The notes: generated from the sequence alone by a model not told the origin. DNA of 64,000 bases from Bacteroidetes bacterium HGW-Bacteroidetes-5 (GCA_002842515.1 PHDC01000003.1:1-64000); one strand, 5' to 3'; positions 1 to 8,988 are shown, counted from the first letter of the stretch. Program-made: numbers and translations.

Positions 1-59
1 AGTAACTTCTTATTACGAAATTGTAGTCCCTTAAATCTAAATTTAACAGACCCAATCAT
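1..59 (-). CDS. possible N-terminus of an unidentified gene running off the left edge
   Basis: An ATG at 59 on the minus strand opens a frame with no stop through to base 1. Its 19 codons begin MIGSVKFRFKGLQ. A well-spaced Bacteroidetes-type promoter lies about 100 bases upstream on the same strand (161-191), with a purine-rich leader between them. That arrangement is why I call it rather than dismiss it as chance. The product cannot be identified from 19 residues, and the coding call itself is only moderately likely. Confidence 0.4.
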   Translation of the reverse strand, partial: MIGSVKFRFKGLQFRNKKL

Positions 60-160
60 TTTTTTTTGCTCGAAATAAATCTTAATTTATCTCTTTTTTC
101 TTTACCTCTTTATCTCTCTCAAAACTTCAAAGAACTAGCCGTTTTTTCTCAAACGGGCTG

Positions 161-191
161 CAAAGATAGCTACTTTTTTTTAACCTCCAAA
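161..191 (-). promoter_or_regulatory. candidate Bacteroidetes promoter reading left
   Basis: On the minus strand TTTG (188-191) is followed after 19 bases by TATCTTTG (161-168). This matches the Bacteroides -33/-7 consensus (TTTG, then TAnnTTTG). A bulged inverted repeat (arms AGCCGTTT and AAACGGGCT, 137-159) lies at or just after the expected transcription start and could form a leader hairpin. The remaining gene-free bases 192-332 show nothing I can assign. Confidence 0.55.
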
Positions 192-332
192 TTTTTCAGG
201 CAATTTTCGGGTAAAAGTGGCAACCGGTAAGGATGTATGACAATTTTATTATCTTAGCCAAAATTTAAAGAGCTATTGAAGGTTGCGTGTATTAGATTTC
301 TATACAAATCAGATTTTATAATTACGCTAATT

Positions 333-500
333 AAATTAATACGCAATGTGAGATTTAAATTAATACGCAATGTGAGATTTTAATTAATACGCAATATGAG
401 ATTTTAATTAATACGCAATGAGAGATTTTAATTAATACGCAATGAGAGATTTAAATTAATACATAATAAGAGATATTAACTAATACTCAAAAGGAATCTA
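333..500. repeat. 24-bp tandem repeat array before the C69 dipeptidase gene
   Basis: Six head-to-tail 24-bp copies occupy 333-356, 357-380, 381-404, 405-428, 429-452 and 453-476. A seventh, degenerate copy (477-500) runs into the translation start of the next gene. The core is AATTAATACGCAATGNGAGA. The first two copies are identical and divergence increases toward the gene. There are no spacers, so it is not a CRISPR array. The array occupies the place where the promoter and 5' leader of the gene at 505 should be, and no copy contains a TAnnTTTG box. Confidence 0.92.
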
Positions 501-504
501 TTTT

Positions 505-2193
505 ATGAAGAGGATAAATTATAATTTAACTTGGAGGGTCGCCGGAGTTCTCCTGTTTTCTTTAACTGGTATACAAAGCGGTGATGCCTGTACAAATCTT
601 TTAGTAACAAAGGGTGCATCGGTAAATGGCTCGTCTATGGTGAGCTATAGTGCAGATTCACACACAAGATACGGCACACTGGTTCACTATCCTGCAAAAA
701 CCTACCCAAAGGGTAGTATGGTTAAGATCTACGAATGGGGAAAAGATCGCTATCTGGGAGAGATTCCGCAGGTAGAGCGTACATACTCTGTTATAGGGAA
801 TATGAACGAGCATCAGATTATAGTGGGAGAGTCTACCTGGGGAGGAGTAAAAAGTCAGTTTGACCCGGAGGGGTTGGTAGACTACGGCTCTTTAATGTAC
901 CTGGCTCTGCAAAGGGCAAAAACCGCAAGGGAGGCAATAATGGTAATTACAGAGCTTGCAGATAGATATGGGTATGCTTCAACCGGTGAGTCAATCTCAA
1001 TTGCAGACCCCAACGAGGTGTGGTTTCTCGAAATTATTGGAAAGGCACCTAAAAAAGTAAACGGAGTTAATGTAAATAAAGGAGCTGTATGGGTAGCCGT
1101 TAGGATTCCTGACGGATACATATCTGCCCACGCCAATCAGGCCAGAATCACTACATTCCCTTTAAATGATCCCGAAAATTGCCTCTTTTCAAAAGATGTA
1201 ATTAGCCACGCACGTGAGCAGGGGCTATACAAAGGGAGCGATGCCAATTTTAGTTTTGCAGATGCTTACGGGCCTGCAGATGCCTCTACAATAAGAGGTT
1301 GTGATGCCAGAGTGTGGAGTTTCTTCAATAAATATGCACAGGAAGATATGGGACAATATCTCTCTTATGCAATGGGAGATGTGAGCAAAAAGCGGATGCC
1401 GCTCTATGTTAAGGCAAACCGCAAACTTAGCGTGAAAGATGTTGCGGATATGATGCGTGACCACTACGAAGGAACTGCAATGGATATGACAAAAGATATA
1501 GGGGCAGGTGGAAATTCACTCCCTTACAGATGGAGGCCGATGAGTTTTGAGGTAGATGGAAAATCTTATCTTAACGAAAGGGCTATTGCAACCCAACAGA
1601 CCGGTTTCTGGTTTGTAGGAGAGAGTCGCCCAAATATTCCAAACGAAATTGGTGGTATATTCTGGTTTGGGGTGGACGATGCAGCGACATCTCCCCTAAC
1701 ACCTGTTTACACCAGCTCATCCGCAATCTCAAATCACTATGCTTTGGGTAACGGCTCTATGATCGAGTACTCTCAAACCTCTATGTTTTGGATAACAAAC
1801 AGAATCGCACAATTTGCCTATCTGAGATACAACCATATCGGGGCAGAGGTAAGGTCAATAATTGACCGGCACGAAAATGCCCGTCTCAAAGAGGTGGAGG
1901 CTATAGATAAAACTGCGATGATGCTATACAAGGAGAATCCGGAATATGTGCGTGAGTTCCTCACTAACTATTCGGTCAATACCGCCAATGGGCTATTCGA
2001 TAAATGGAAGAAGCTAGATGAGTACCTTCTGGTCAAATATATCGATGGGAACACCAAAAAGCAGAACCCCGACGGGAGTTTTATGAACAACGGGCACTCG
2101 CCTTTAATTCCTCCCGCCCCCGATTTTCCCGGATATACAGAGATCTGGAAAAAGGCAGTTAAAGAGCAGGCCGGTTGCAGACTTACTCTCTAG
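505..2193 (+). CDS. secreted C69-family dipeptidase
   Basis: This 562-residue protein has an N-terminal export signal ending near residue 28, followed by ACTNLLVTKGAS, the start of mature peptidase family C69. In that family the cysteine after processing (here Cys29) is the N-terminal nucleophile that hydrolyses dipeptides. Full-length similarity to C69 proteins is visible, for example the GDACT start, the STWGG region and the FWFGVDDAA segment. Its likely place is the periplasm or outside the cell, trimming peptides for uptake. It stands alone, preceded directly by a 24-bp tandem repeat array that may affect its expression. The start is the only ATG that gives a plausible signal peptide. The family call is firm; the true substrate is unknown. 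Confidence 0.9.
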   Translation: MKRINYNLTWRVAGVLLFSLTGIQSGDACTNLLVTKGASVNGSSMVSYSADSHTRYGTLVHYPAKTYPKGSMVKIYEWGKDRYLGEIPQVERTYSVIGNMNEHQIIVGESTWGGVKSQFDPEGLVDYGSLMYLALQRAKTAREAIMVITELADRYGYASTGESISIADPNEVWFLEIIGKAPKKVNGVNVNKGAVWVAVRIPDGYISAHANQARITTFPLNDPENCLFSKDVISHAREQGLYKGSDANFSFADAYGPADASTIRGCDARVWSFFNKYAQEDMGQYLSYAMGDVSKKRMPLYVKANRKLSVKDVADMMRDHYEGTAMDMTKDIGAGGNSLPYRWRPMSFEVDGKSYLNERAIATQQTGFWFVGESRPNIPNEIGGIFWFGVDDAATSPLTPVYTSSSAISNHYALGNGSMIEYSQTSMFWITNRIAQFAYLRYNHIGAEVRSIIDRHENARLKEVEAIDKTAMMLYKENPEYVREFLTNYSVNTANGLFDKWKKLDEYLLVKYIDGNTKKQNPDGSFMNNGHSPLIPPAPDFPGYTEIWKKAVKEQAGCRLTL

Positions 2194-2233
2194 TTTCACT
2201 ATTTTAAACAACAACTTAGGTTTGATTAGAAAA

Positions 2234-2273
2234 TTTACAAAAAAATAGTAAAAGATTTTACCATTTTTGTAAA
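2234..2273. promoter_or_regulatory. AT-rich inverted repeat before the YeiH-type gene
   Basis: The arms TTTACAAAAA...TAGTAAAA and TTTTACCATTTTTGTAAA are near-perfect complements, forming a dyad of about 18 bp per arm. It lies between the dipeptidase stop and the next gene and is not followed by a T-run, so an operator fits better than a terminator. Confidence 0.5.
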
Positions 2274-2279
2274 TAAAGC

Positions 2280-2287
2280 TATATTTG
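2280..2287 (+). promoter_or_regulatory. candidate -7 box for the YeiH-type gene
   Basis: TATATTTG matches TAnnTTTG and sits 58 bases before the chosen ATG at 2345. No TTTG at the usual 19-bp spacing is seen, so only half of the consensus is present. The inverted repeat at 2234-2273 lies immediately upstream, where a regulator could act. Confidence 0.4.
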
Positions 2288-2344
2288 CAAGTGCCGTAAG
2301 GCAAACCTAATGCTCTTGTGTGTATAAACTATGAACTTCATCTT

Positions 2345-3598
2345 ATGAAAAAATTCTTAAATCAATTCAAAAACGAAGATTGGATTGCTACATTTATCGG
2401 GGCAATCCTTATCATTCTGGTAATTTTTGTCCCGTCACTGGGCAAGGTCAAGTATCAATTCCCTGAAGGATACCCGCTCTGGTTTTCAAAGGTACCCTTC
2501 GAAGTTACCAAGTTTATTTTTATAGCTGCCCTTAGCTTTGCAGGATTAAAAATCCTGGGAGTAAAGATGAAGTGGTTTGCTGCGTCATTCCTCTTTATTT
2601 ACGGAATGTCATTTCTTGCACAATACTTAAGCGGACTCTCATTTATCAAGAGCACAGGATTTGAGGCAGTATTCTTCTCTGTAGCTATCGGGCTTTTAAT
2701 AAGGAATACAGTTGGTCTGCCAAAATGGATGGAGCCGGCAGTCAGAAGCGAATTTTACATTAAGGCAGGTCTTGTAATTCTTGGAACATCAATCGTGTTC
2801 GGTGAGATAATGAAGGCGGGATCATATGGTATGATTCAGGCTATTGTTGTGGTTATATCTGTATGGTACTTCTCTTTCTGGCTTGCCAGGAAAATGGGGG
2901 TAGATAAAGAGATGGCTGTAATGTTATCCAGCGCTGTTTCAATTTGTGGAGTATCGGCAGCAATTGCATCCTGCGGAGCAATTAAAGGAGATGGAAAAAA
3001 ACTCTCCTTTGTTGTATCTCTGGTTTTGGTGGTTGCTGTTCCAATGATGTATATAATGCCATTTCTCTCTAATTTAATGGGGCTTACACAAGAGGTTGCC
3101 GGGGCCTGGCTGGGAGGGACAATAGATACCACAGGGGCTGTTGTGGCTGCAGGAAAGTTCCTTGGAGATGTTGCAGAATCACAAGCAGTTATCATTAAAT
3201 CTTCACAGAATGTACTCCTTGGTGTTGCAGCTTTTGCAATCTCTATATATTGGTCTTACAGAGGCACAAACACAGAGATAAAGCCTACACCTTCAATTCT
3301 TTGGGAGAGGTTTCCAAAATTTGTTCTGGGTTTTATACTGGCTTCAGTTGTATTTAGTTTCTTCCTTGAGCCTGCTACTGCCAAATCTTTGGGGGGAGCA
3401 GCAAAAGCACTCAGAGAGACACTATTCTCTGTTGCATTCGTTTCAATTGGCTTAGAGACAGATTTCAGAAAGATATTTACCAAAGAGAATAATAAATATA
3501 CAGCTACATTCCTAATTGCGCAGCTGTTCAATGTGCTCCTTACACTTTTGGTTGCATTCCTGCTCTTTGGAAAGTATGAGTTTTCGTTTGGATTTTAA
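2345..3598 (+). CDS. YeiH/UPF0324 family membrane protein (putative sulfate exporter family)
   Basis: A 417-residue, very hydrophobic protein with about ten membrane segments. It has the family's glycine-rich stretches, including SSAVSICGVSAAIA and AWLGGTIDTTGAVVAAG. It belongs to the UPF0324/YeiH group, which databases label putative sulfate exporters although transport has not been firmly shown. The frame extends upstream to a GTG at 2318, but I chose ATG 2345 because MKKFLNQFK is a natural start and the extra nine residues are not. A TAnnTTTG box at 2280 allows either start. It is convergent with argH and has no obvious operon partner. It acts in the inner membrane; the substrate is unknown. 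Confidence 0.85.
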   Translation: MKKFLNQFKNEDWIATFIGAILIILVIFVPSLGKVKYQFPEGYPLWFSKVPFEVTKFIFIAALSFAGLKILGVKMKWFAASFLFIYGMSFLAQYLSGLSFIKSTGFEAVFFSVAIGLLIRNTVGLPKWMEPAVRSEFYIKAGLVILGTSIVFGEIMKAGSYGMIQAIVVVISVWYFSFWLARKMGVDKEMAVMLSSAVSICGVSAAIASCGAIKGDGKKLSFVVSLVLVVAVPMMYIMPFLSNLMGLTQEVAGAWLGGTIDTTGAVVAAGKFLGDVAESQAVIIKSSQNVLLGVAAFAISIYWSYRGTNTEIKPTPSILWERFPKFVLGFILASVVFSFFLEPATAKSLGGAAKALRETLFSVAFVSIGLETDFRKIFTKENNKYTATFLIAQLFNVLLTLLVAFLLFGKYEFSFGF

Positions 3599-3621
3599 AT
3601 CTCTGTTTGAAACGCAAATCT

Positions 3622-4920
3622 TTATAGATTAAAGAGCTCCAGAGCTTTCTGCATCTTTGCATTAATCTCACAATTAGATAGATTGCCTATACTCCCTTTA
3701 TGAGTATGGGCAATTCTCTTTGGAGGCGTAAAAGTCCCGCTGTTAACCTCAACTCCAACCTCTTTATATGCATCCCTGAAAGGGGTCCCCTCTAGAACTC
3801 TTCTGTTTACCTCCTCTACAGTAAAGAGATAGTTATACTTTGGATCTTTAAGTATCTCATTATTAATCTTTATGTTATTAAGCATAAAGATTGTCATCTG
3901 CAGCACCTGATGGGCTGAGTCTATTGCAGGAAAGAGTATCTCCTTAAGAAGTTGAAAGTCGCGGTGGTATCCGTGAGGCAGATTCTTTGTAAGCAAACTG
4001 ATTTCGTTTGGAATACTCTCTGCCATATTGCATCTGCCTCTTATAATCTCCCAAACATCGGGGTTTTTCTTATGCGGCATAATGCTGGAACCGGTTGTAA
4101 GCTCGTCCGGGAAGGAGATAAAGCCGAAATTACCACACATATACATTATTGCGTCACTGGCCAACTTGTTGAGTGTAGAGGCCAGGGCTGCCAGGGCAAC
4201 TGCCACGGCCTTCTCTGTCTTGCCTCTGCTTATTTGTGCAGCAACAGAGTTATAGTTTATTGTACTAAAGCCAAGCAGTTCAGTTGTAAGATCTCTGTCC
4301 AGAGGAAAGGAGCTGCCATAACCAGCTGCAGATCCCAGCGGGTTTTGATCTGTCACTCTCATTGCGGCAGCGAACATATAGATATCGTCAATAAGGGTCT
4401 CTGCATAGGCTCCAAACCAAAGGCCAAAAGATGACGGCATAGCAATCTGCCCGTGGGTATAGCCTGGCATAAGAATCTCTTTATGCTCTTCACTCAGCTT
4501 TTGCAGCAGGTTAAAAAGAGTGAGAATTTCATCTTTCAGGGAGTTGATCTCCCATTTAAGATATAGCTTAATATCAGTAAGAACCTGGTCATTTCTGGAC
4601 CTTCCGCTGTGAATCTTCTTTCCTACCTCTCCCACTCTTTTAGTTAGAATAAGCTCAATTTGTGAGTGAATATCCTCTACACCGTCTTCCAGTTTAAAGC
4701 TGCCCGAAGCAATCTCCTCCTCTATCAACTTAAGCTCTTTTGTAAGTAACTCCAGCTCTGCAGATGTTAAAAGAGATATACGCTCCAACATCTGAATATG
4801 TGCAAGAGAGCCCTTCACATCAAATGGCGCCAGACGAAGATCCAGCTCCCTGTCACGACCCACAGTAAAGCTCTCAACCAAGGCATCTGCACTCAACCCC
4901 TTACTCCATAAAGTACTCAT
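3622..4920 (-). CDS. argH: argininosuccinate lyase
   Basis: Splits argininosuccinate into arginine and fumarate, the last step of arginine synthesis, in the cytoplasm. At 432 residues it is slightly shorter than the usual 450-470. It carries the fumarase/aspartase superfamily signature GSSIMPHKKNPD (277-288), which includes the catalytic serine loop, and the conserved SGRSRNDQV segment (105-113). It is the last gene of the minus-strand arginine operon. Its ATG overlaps the stop of the deacylase gene upstream by four bases (ATGA), indicating coupled translation. Identification is secure. Confidence 0.97.
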   Translation of the reverse strand: MSTLWSKGLSADALVESFTVGRDRELDLRLAPFDVKGSLAHIQMLERISLLTSAELELLTKELKLIEEEIASGSFKLEDGVEDIHSQIELILTKRVGEVGKKIHSGRSRNDQVLTDIKLYLKWEINSLKDEILTLFNLLQKLSEEHKEILMPGYTHGQIAMPSSFGLWFGAYAETLIDDIYMFAAAMRVTDQNPLGSAAGYGSSFPLDRDLTTELLGFSTINYNSVAAQISRGKTEKAVAVALAALASTLNKLASDAIMYMCGNFGFISFPDELTTGSSIMPHKKNPDVWEIIRGRCNMAESIPNEISLLTKNLPHGYHRDFQLLKEILFPAIDSAHQVLQMTIFMLNNIKINNEILKDPKYNYLFTVEEVNRRVLEGTPFRDAYKEVGVEVNSGTFTPPKRIAHTHKGSIGNLSNCEINAKMQKALELFNL

Positions 4921-6008
4921 ATTTTTAAATTTAGCTTTTCAATAAAATTTATATATCCTTTTATACCACAGCACAGCTCATCTAAAGTTACATATTCGTC
5001 TGCTCTGTGCGATCTTGATGAATCTCCCGGCCCCATCTTTATTGCCGGCACACTCAACCTCATCCAGTCCGATGTGGTTGGCGAAACATAGCTCTCAACA
5101 GAACAGAGCTCCAGAGTTTTCATAAGAGGATGACCGACAGGGGTTGCAGATGATCTGTTGCTTAAGTTTCTGGCCTTAAGGTCACTCTTTACGATTTCCT
5201 TAAGCTCATTAAGTATCTCAGTGTTATCGTAAACATCTGTTGGTCTTATATCTATCACAAAGCTGCATAATTCGGGTACAACATTATGCTGTGAACCGGC
5301 AGCGATCTGAGTAACAGTCATCTTTACCTCACCCATTAACGGAGATATCTTATTAAACTTATGCTCTTTAATCTTTATAATATCATCTAAAGCTAAGTAT
5401 ATTGAATTTACTCCCTCTCCCCTGGCTGCGTGACCACTCACACCCTTTGCACTCCCGTCAATTACCAGCAAACCCCTCTCGGCTATGGCTGCTTTCATCT
5501 GTGTAGGCTCTCCTACTATAGCAGCATCAATCCTTCCGGCCTCTTTCAAAGCGAGCGATATCCCGTCAGCTCCCGAGTTCTCCTCCTGGGCAGATATTAG
5601 CAGAAGCAGATTAAAATCCAATTTTCCCTGTTGCTTAAACCATAAAAAAGCCTGAATCATTGAGACAACAGATGCTCCGGCATCGTTGCTCCCAAGCCCC
5701 AAAACTTTATCATTGTCAAGTGGTGGGTTGAAAGGGTCGAATGTGTACCCCTCTGTAGGCTTAACTGTATCTATATGTGAGTTTAACATTAAAACAGGAG
5801 CATCAACAGAGGCACAGTTTAAACGGGCTATTATATTGTTTTGAACCCTCTCAACTGTAACTCCTTTAGATTTAAGATAGGCAGATACAATTGCCGCACA
5901 CAAAGACTCCTCACAAGAGAATGATGGCACAGAGACCATCTTTCTTAAAAGATTTGCGGCATCTTCCAGATATGTACTCAACTCTTTTTCGGTTATAGCC
6001 GGGGTCAT
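4917..6008 (-). CDS. argE: ArgE-like M20 deacylase (probable N-acylcitrulline deacylase)
   Basis: A 363-residue M20-family zinc peptidase/deacylase. Visible metal-site motifs are NSHIDTV (His78, Asp80), GSNDAGA (Asp109), SAQEENSG (Glu142/Glu143) and VGEPT (Glu167). In bacteria that use an ArgF'-type transcarbamylase, this enzyme removes the acyl group after carbamoylation, turning N-acylcitrulline into citrulline for ArgG. The transcarbamylase in this operon carries Pro90, so I infer that the acyl group is succinyl. The gene sits between argB and argH and overlaps argH by four bases. The M20 family is broad, so the substrate rests on operon position rather than on sequence. Confidence 0.85.
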   Translation of the reverse strand: MTPAITEKELSTYLEDAANLLRKMVSVPSFSCEESLCAAIVSAYLKSKGVTVERVQNNIIARLNCASVDAPVLMLNSHIDTVKPTEGYTFDPFNPPLDNDKVLGLGSNDAGASVVSMIQAFLWFKQQGKLDFNLLLLISAQEENSGADGISLALKEAGRIDAAIVGEPTQMKAAIAERGLLVIDGSAKGVSGHAARGEGVNSIYLALDDIIKIKEHKFNKISPLMGEVKMTVTQIAAGSQHNVVPELCSFVIDIRPTDVYDNTEILNELKEIVKSDLKARNLSNRSSATPVGHPLMKTLELCSVESYVSPTTSDWMRLSVPAIKMGPGDSSRSHRADEYVTLDELCCGIKGYINFIEKLNLKI

Positions 6009-6042
6009 AGCAGATAGTTGTTTTTAAAATATTCCTTTGTAG

Positions 6043-6816
6043 CTACTTTAAAACAGTTCCCTTATTGTTACCAAGGTTTGAGGCGTGTTTTATAAATACC
6101 TCAGATACACCGTTATCTATTGCAAAGAATGCATTATCCATCTTTGGGATCATTCCGTCTCTTATAACTCCCGAAGCCTTTATTGATTCGTAATTTACCC
6201 TGGTAATGAGTGGAATTATAGACTCCTCATCATCCGGATTTGAGAGAACACCCTGTTTTTCGAAACAGTAGATAAGACGGGTGTAGTAATCTCTGGAGAG
6301 GGCAATGGCAATGGAAGAGGCCATTGTATCTGCATTGGTGTTAAGGATAGATCCGTTACGATCGTGAGTAATTGCACAAAATACCGGAGTGATTCCTTTG
6401 CCTAGCATACTGAGTAAAAATCCTGTATTAATTTGATGCGGGTCTACATCTCCAACGTAGCCAAAATCTACCGGAACAGGAGATCTTCTTACAGCTGGTA
6501 CACAATCTGCATCAGCTCCGGATAGACCAATAGAGTTACACCCTATTTTTTGCAATTTAGCAACAATACTCTTATTTATCCATCCCGCATATACCATCGA
6601 GACCAACTTTAACGTCTCCAGATCTGTAATTCTTCTACCCTGATGCATCTTGGTTTTAATCCCTAACTTGTCTGCCATCTCGCTTGCCAAAACTCCTCCA
6701 CCGTGTACAAGAATTTTTGGACCATCAATTTTTTCAAACTTTTCCAGGAAAACCTCCAGCTCATCCGGCCGGTCAATAATGTTCCCTCCAATTTTAATTA
6801 CAGTTAATGTTTTCAT
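6043..6816 (-). CDS. argB: N-acylglutamate kinase (ArgB)
   Basis: An amino-acid-kinase-family protein of 257 residues that phosphorylates the gamma-carboxylate of N-acylglutamate. The N-terminal KIGGNIID (8-15) and LVHGGGVLA (37-45) loops bind phosphate and nucleotide, and LNTNADTMASSIA is typical ArgB. It is somewhat short for the family (usually about 260-300), with a brief C-terminus and no N-terminal arginine-feedback helix. In this operon the substrate is probably N-succinylglutamate, by inference from ArgF'. About 44 bases separate it from argF'. The family call is firm; the acyl group is inferred. Confidence 0.92.
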   Translation of the reverse strand: MKTLTVIKIGGNIIDRPDELEVFLEKFEKIDGPKILVHGGGVLASEMADKLGIKTKMHQGRRITDLETLKLVSMVYAGWINKSIVAKLQKIGCNSIGLSGADADCVPAVRRSPVPVDFGYVGDVDPHQINTGFLLSMLGKGITPVFCAITHDRNGSILNTNADTMASSIAIALSRDYYTRLIYCFEKQGVLSNPDDEESIIPLITRVNYESIKASGVIRDGMIPKMDNAFFAIDNGVSEVFIKHASNLGNNKGTVLK

Positions 6817-6860
6817 AACAAGCTTTTTAAAATTATTAAAATTGATGACGCATATATTCT

Positions 6861-7814
6861 CTAGAGTGCTTTTAGCATCTCTCTTATTACAACCTGCGCA
6901 GATACCACTCTGTTTGCAGCTTGCGGAACGACAATTGATCCGGCCCCCTCTATCACATCGTCACTTACAATCATATTTCTTCTGACAGGTAAACAGTGCA
7001 TAAATTTGGCATTGTTGGTGAGTTGCATCTTTGCAGAATCTACCATCCAACTTCTGTCGATATTGAGTATTTGACCATAAGTAGCATCATTAAATGACGA
7101 CCAATTCTTAGCATATATAAAATCTGCACCCTCAAATGCTTTTAGATTGTCATACTCTACCTTTGCGTTACCAACAAAATCTTCTGAAAGCTCATACCCC
7201 TTGGGATGGGTAATAACAAACTCATAGTCGCTTCTATTCATCCACTCTGCAAAGGAGTTGGCTACTGCTTGTGGCAAAGCTTTGGGATGAGGTGCCCAGG
7301 TAAGAACTACCTTGGGTCTTTTAACTGTTTTATACTCCTCAATTGTTATAAGATCTGCAAAACTTTGTAGCGGGTGCCTGGTTGCTGCCTCCATACTAAA
7401 TACAGGTCTGCCGGAGTACTCAATAAACTGGTTTATTACAGTTTCATTATAATCTTCTGTTTTATTCTGAAGCCCGGCAAATGCTCGCACTCCGATAATG
7501 TCACAATATGAGCCCATTACCGGAATAGCCTCCAGGATATGCTCCGGCTTGTCGCCATCCATAATTACGCCTCTCTCGGACTCAAGTTTCCAGGCTCCCT
7601 GATTAATATCCAAAACAATGACATTCATTCCCAGGTTCATTGCCGCCTTTTGTGTACTCAGCCTGGTTCTTAAACTGGAGTTGAAAAATATCATTAACAG
7701 CGTTTTGTTGTGCCCAAGGGCAGAATCTGCAAAAGGAGCTGTTTTAACCTCTTTTGCAAGTTCAAGAGCCCTGTCTAAAGGGCCTATATCGTTAACACAG
7801 GTAAATTTTTTCAT
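6861..7814 (-). CDS. argF': N-succinylornithine (ArgF'-type) transcarbamylase
   Basis: A 317-residue transcarbamylase of the ArgF' group. It transfers a carbamoyl group to N-acylornithine, giving N-acylcitrulline. The carbamoyl-phosphate loop reads FFNSSLRTRLS (43-53), where ordinary OTCases have STRTR, and MHCLPVRRNMIV is the ArgF' C-terminal signature. Residue 90, in GDKPEH, is proline. In published work on this family, Pro at this position marks succinylornithine enzymes (Bacteroides fragilis, Pro90), while Glu (Xanthomonas, Glu92) marks acetylornithine enzymes. The lineup with the B. fragilis protein, as I recall it, is nearly gap-free. Its operon neighbours supply the steps before and after. 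Confidence 0.95.
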   Translation of the reverse strand: MKKFTCVNDIGPLDRALELAKEVKTAPFADSALGHNKTLLMIFFNSSLRTRLSTQKAAMNLGMNVIVLDINQGAWKLESERGVIMDGDKPEHILEAIPVMGSYCDIIGVRAFAGLQNKTEDYNETVINQFIEYSGRPVFSMEAATRHPLQSFADLITIEEYKTVKRPKVVLTWAPHPKALPQAVANSFAEWMNRSDYEFVITHPKGYELSEDFVGNAKVEYDNLKAFEGADFIYAKNWSSFNDATYGQILNIDRSWMVDSAKMQLTNNAKFMHCLPVRRNMIVSDDVIEGAGSIVVPQAANRVVSAQVVIREMLKAL

Positions 7815-7816
7815 AA

Positions 7817-8977
7817 TTAATGTGACTCTTTGATTTTAATAATAGCCTTTTCAAATCTTAACAAAAAGAGGTCAATCTCCTCCATCGTTACGGTTAAGGG
7901 GGGTAGTAAGCGAATTATGTTGCTCTTTGCACCGCCTGTGAAGATTTTCTGGTCAAACAGCAGATTATCTCTCACCGGTATAAACTCCGCACTCATCTCT
8001 ACTCCAATCATCAGCCCTTCACCTCTAATCTCCGAAATAACACCTTCGGGATGGTTATCCCAAATCCTCTTTAGACCTCGCTTTAAATAGGCCCCCTTTA
8101 GAGCAGCAGCCTCTACAAGGCCTTCATTTTCAATAATCTCAAGAACTGCTATTGCAGCTGCACAGGCAAGATGATTTCCTCCGAATGTGGTTCCCAGCAT
8201 TCCCATTTCTGCTTTAATCATTGGGGAGATAATTGTACCGCCAATTGGGAATCCATTTCCCATACCTTTAGCAGTCGTTACTATATCTGCTTTAATCCCC
8301 GAGAGCTGATGTGCAAAAAATTTTCCACTTCTGCCGTATCCACTCTGAATCTCATCTACAATAAGTACAACACCATTTTTTGTCGCCTCCTCTCTGAGCG
8401 ATTTCAGGAATGAGTGCTCCGGTGAGTAGATGCCGGCCACCCCCTGAATTCCTTCAACAATCACAGCTGCATACTCTCCGCCGGAGAGCTCTCTCTTTGC
8501 CGCCTCAATGTCATTTAGCTGAACAAATTCAACTTTATGAAACGAGTTGAAAGGGCTTACAATCTTAGGAATATCTGTAACTGCAACAGCACCGGAGCTG
8601 CGTCCGTGAAACGCTCCTCTGAACGCCAATATCTTGGACTTTCCGGTGTGAAATGAGGCAAGTTTGAGAGCATTCTCGTTTGCTTCAGCACCCGAATTTG
8701 AGAGAAAAAGTGAGTAATCTTCGTAACCGCTAAGCCTGCCTAATCTTTGGGCCAACTCCTGTTGAAGCGGATTTATGACCGAATTGGAGTAAAATGATAT
8801 CTTCTCCAACTGATTTATTAGCTTCCCGTTATATTTCGGGTGCGAATGCCCCACGGAGATAACTGCGTGACCACCGTAGAAGTCCAGATACTCAACGCCA
8901 TCCCTGTCCCAGACACGACAACCTTTTGCTTTAACCGGCTCTATAGGCCACAGTTTATATACATCAAATGTATTCAT
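7817..8977 (-). CDS. argD: N-acylornithine aminotransferase
   Basis: A class-III PLP aminotransferase of 386 residues that converts N-acylglutamate semialdehyde plus glutamate to N-acylornithine. Visible landmarks are the phosphate-binding SNSGAEANENAL, IVDEIQSGYGR (Asp208 holds the pyridine nitrogen) and TTAKGMGNGFPIGG with the Schiff-base Lys237. Length and motifs fit ArgD, and the operon position between argC and argF' settles it against other members such as GabT. Only two bases separate its stop from the argF' start, so translation is probably coupled. It acts in the cytoplasm. Confidence 0.95.
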   Translation of the reverse strand: MNTFDVYKLWPIEPVKAKGCRVWDRDGVEYLDFYGGHAVISVGHSHPKYNGKLINQLEKISFYSNSVINPLQQELAQRLGRLSGYEDYSLFLSNSGAEANENALKLASFHTGKSKILAFRGAFHGRSSGAVAVTDIPKIVSPFNSFHKVEFVQLNDIEAAKRELSGGEYAAVIVEGIQGVAGIYSPEHSFLKSLREEATKNGVVLIVDEIQSGYGRSGKFFAHQLSGIKADIVTTAKGMGNGFPIGGTIISPMIKAEMGMLGTTFGGNHLACAAAIAVLEIIENEGLVEAAALKGAYLKRGLKRIWDNHPEGVISEIRGEGLMIGVEMSAEFIPVRDNLLFDQKIFTGGAKSNIIRLLPPLTVTMEEIDLFLLRFEKAIIKIKESH

Positions 8978-8988
8978 ATCATTATCAA

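Noticed and set aside
333-500. CRISPR array
   Set aside because: The repeats are head-to-tail with no spacers, and no cas gene is nearby. It is a simple tandem array.
3952-4434. 160-codon plus-strand frame inside argH
   Set aside because: It is antisense to conserved argH motifs, has a start that gives no signal or domain, and has no promoter box.
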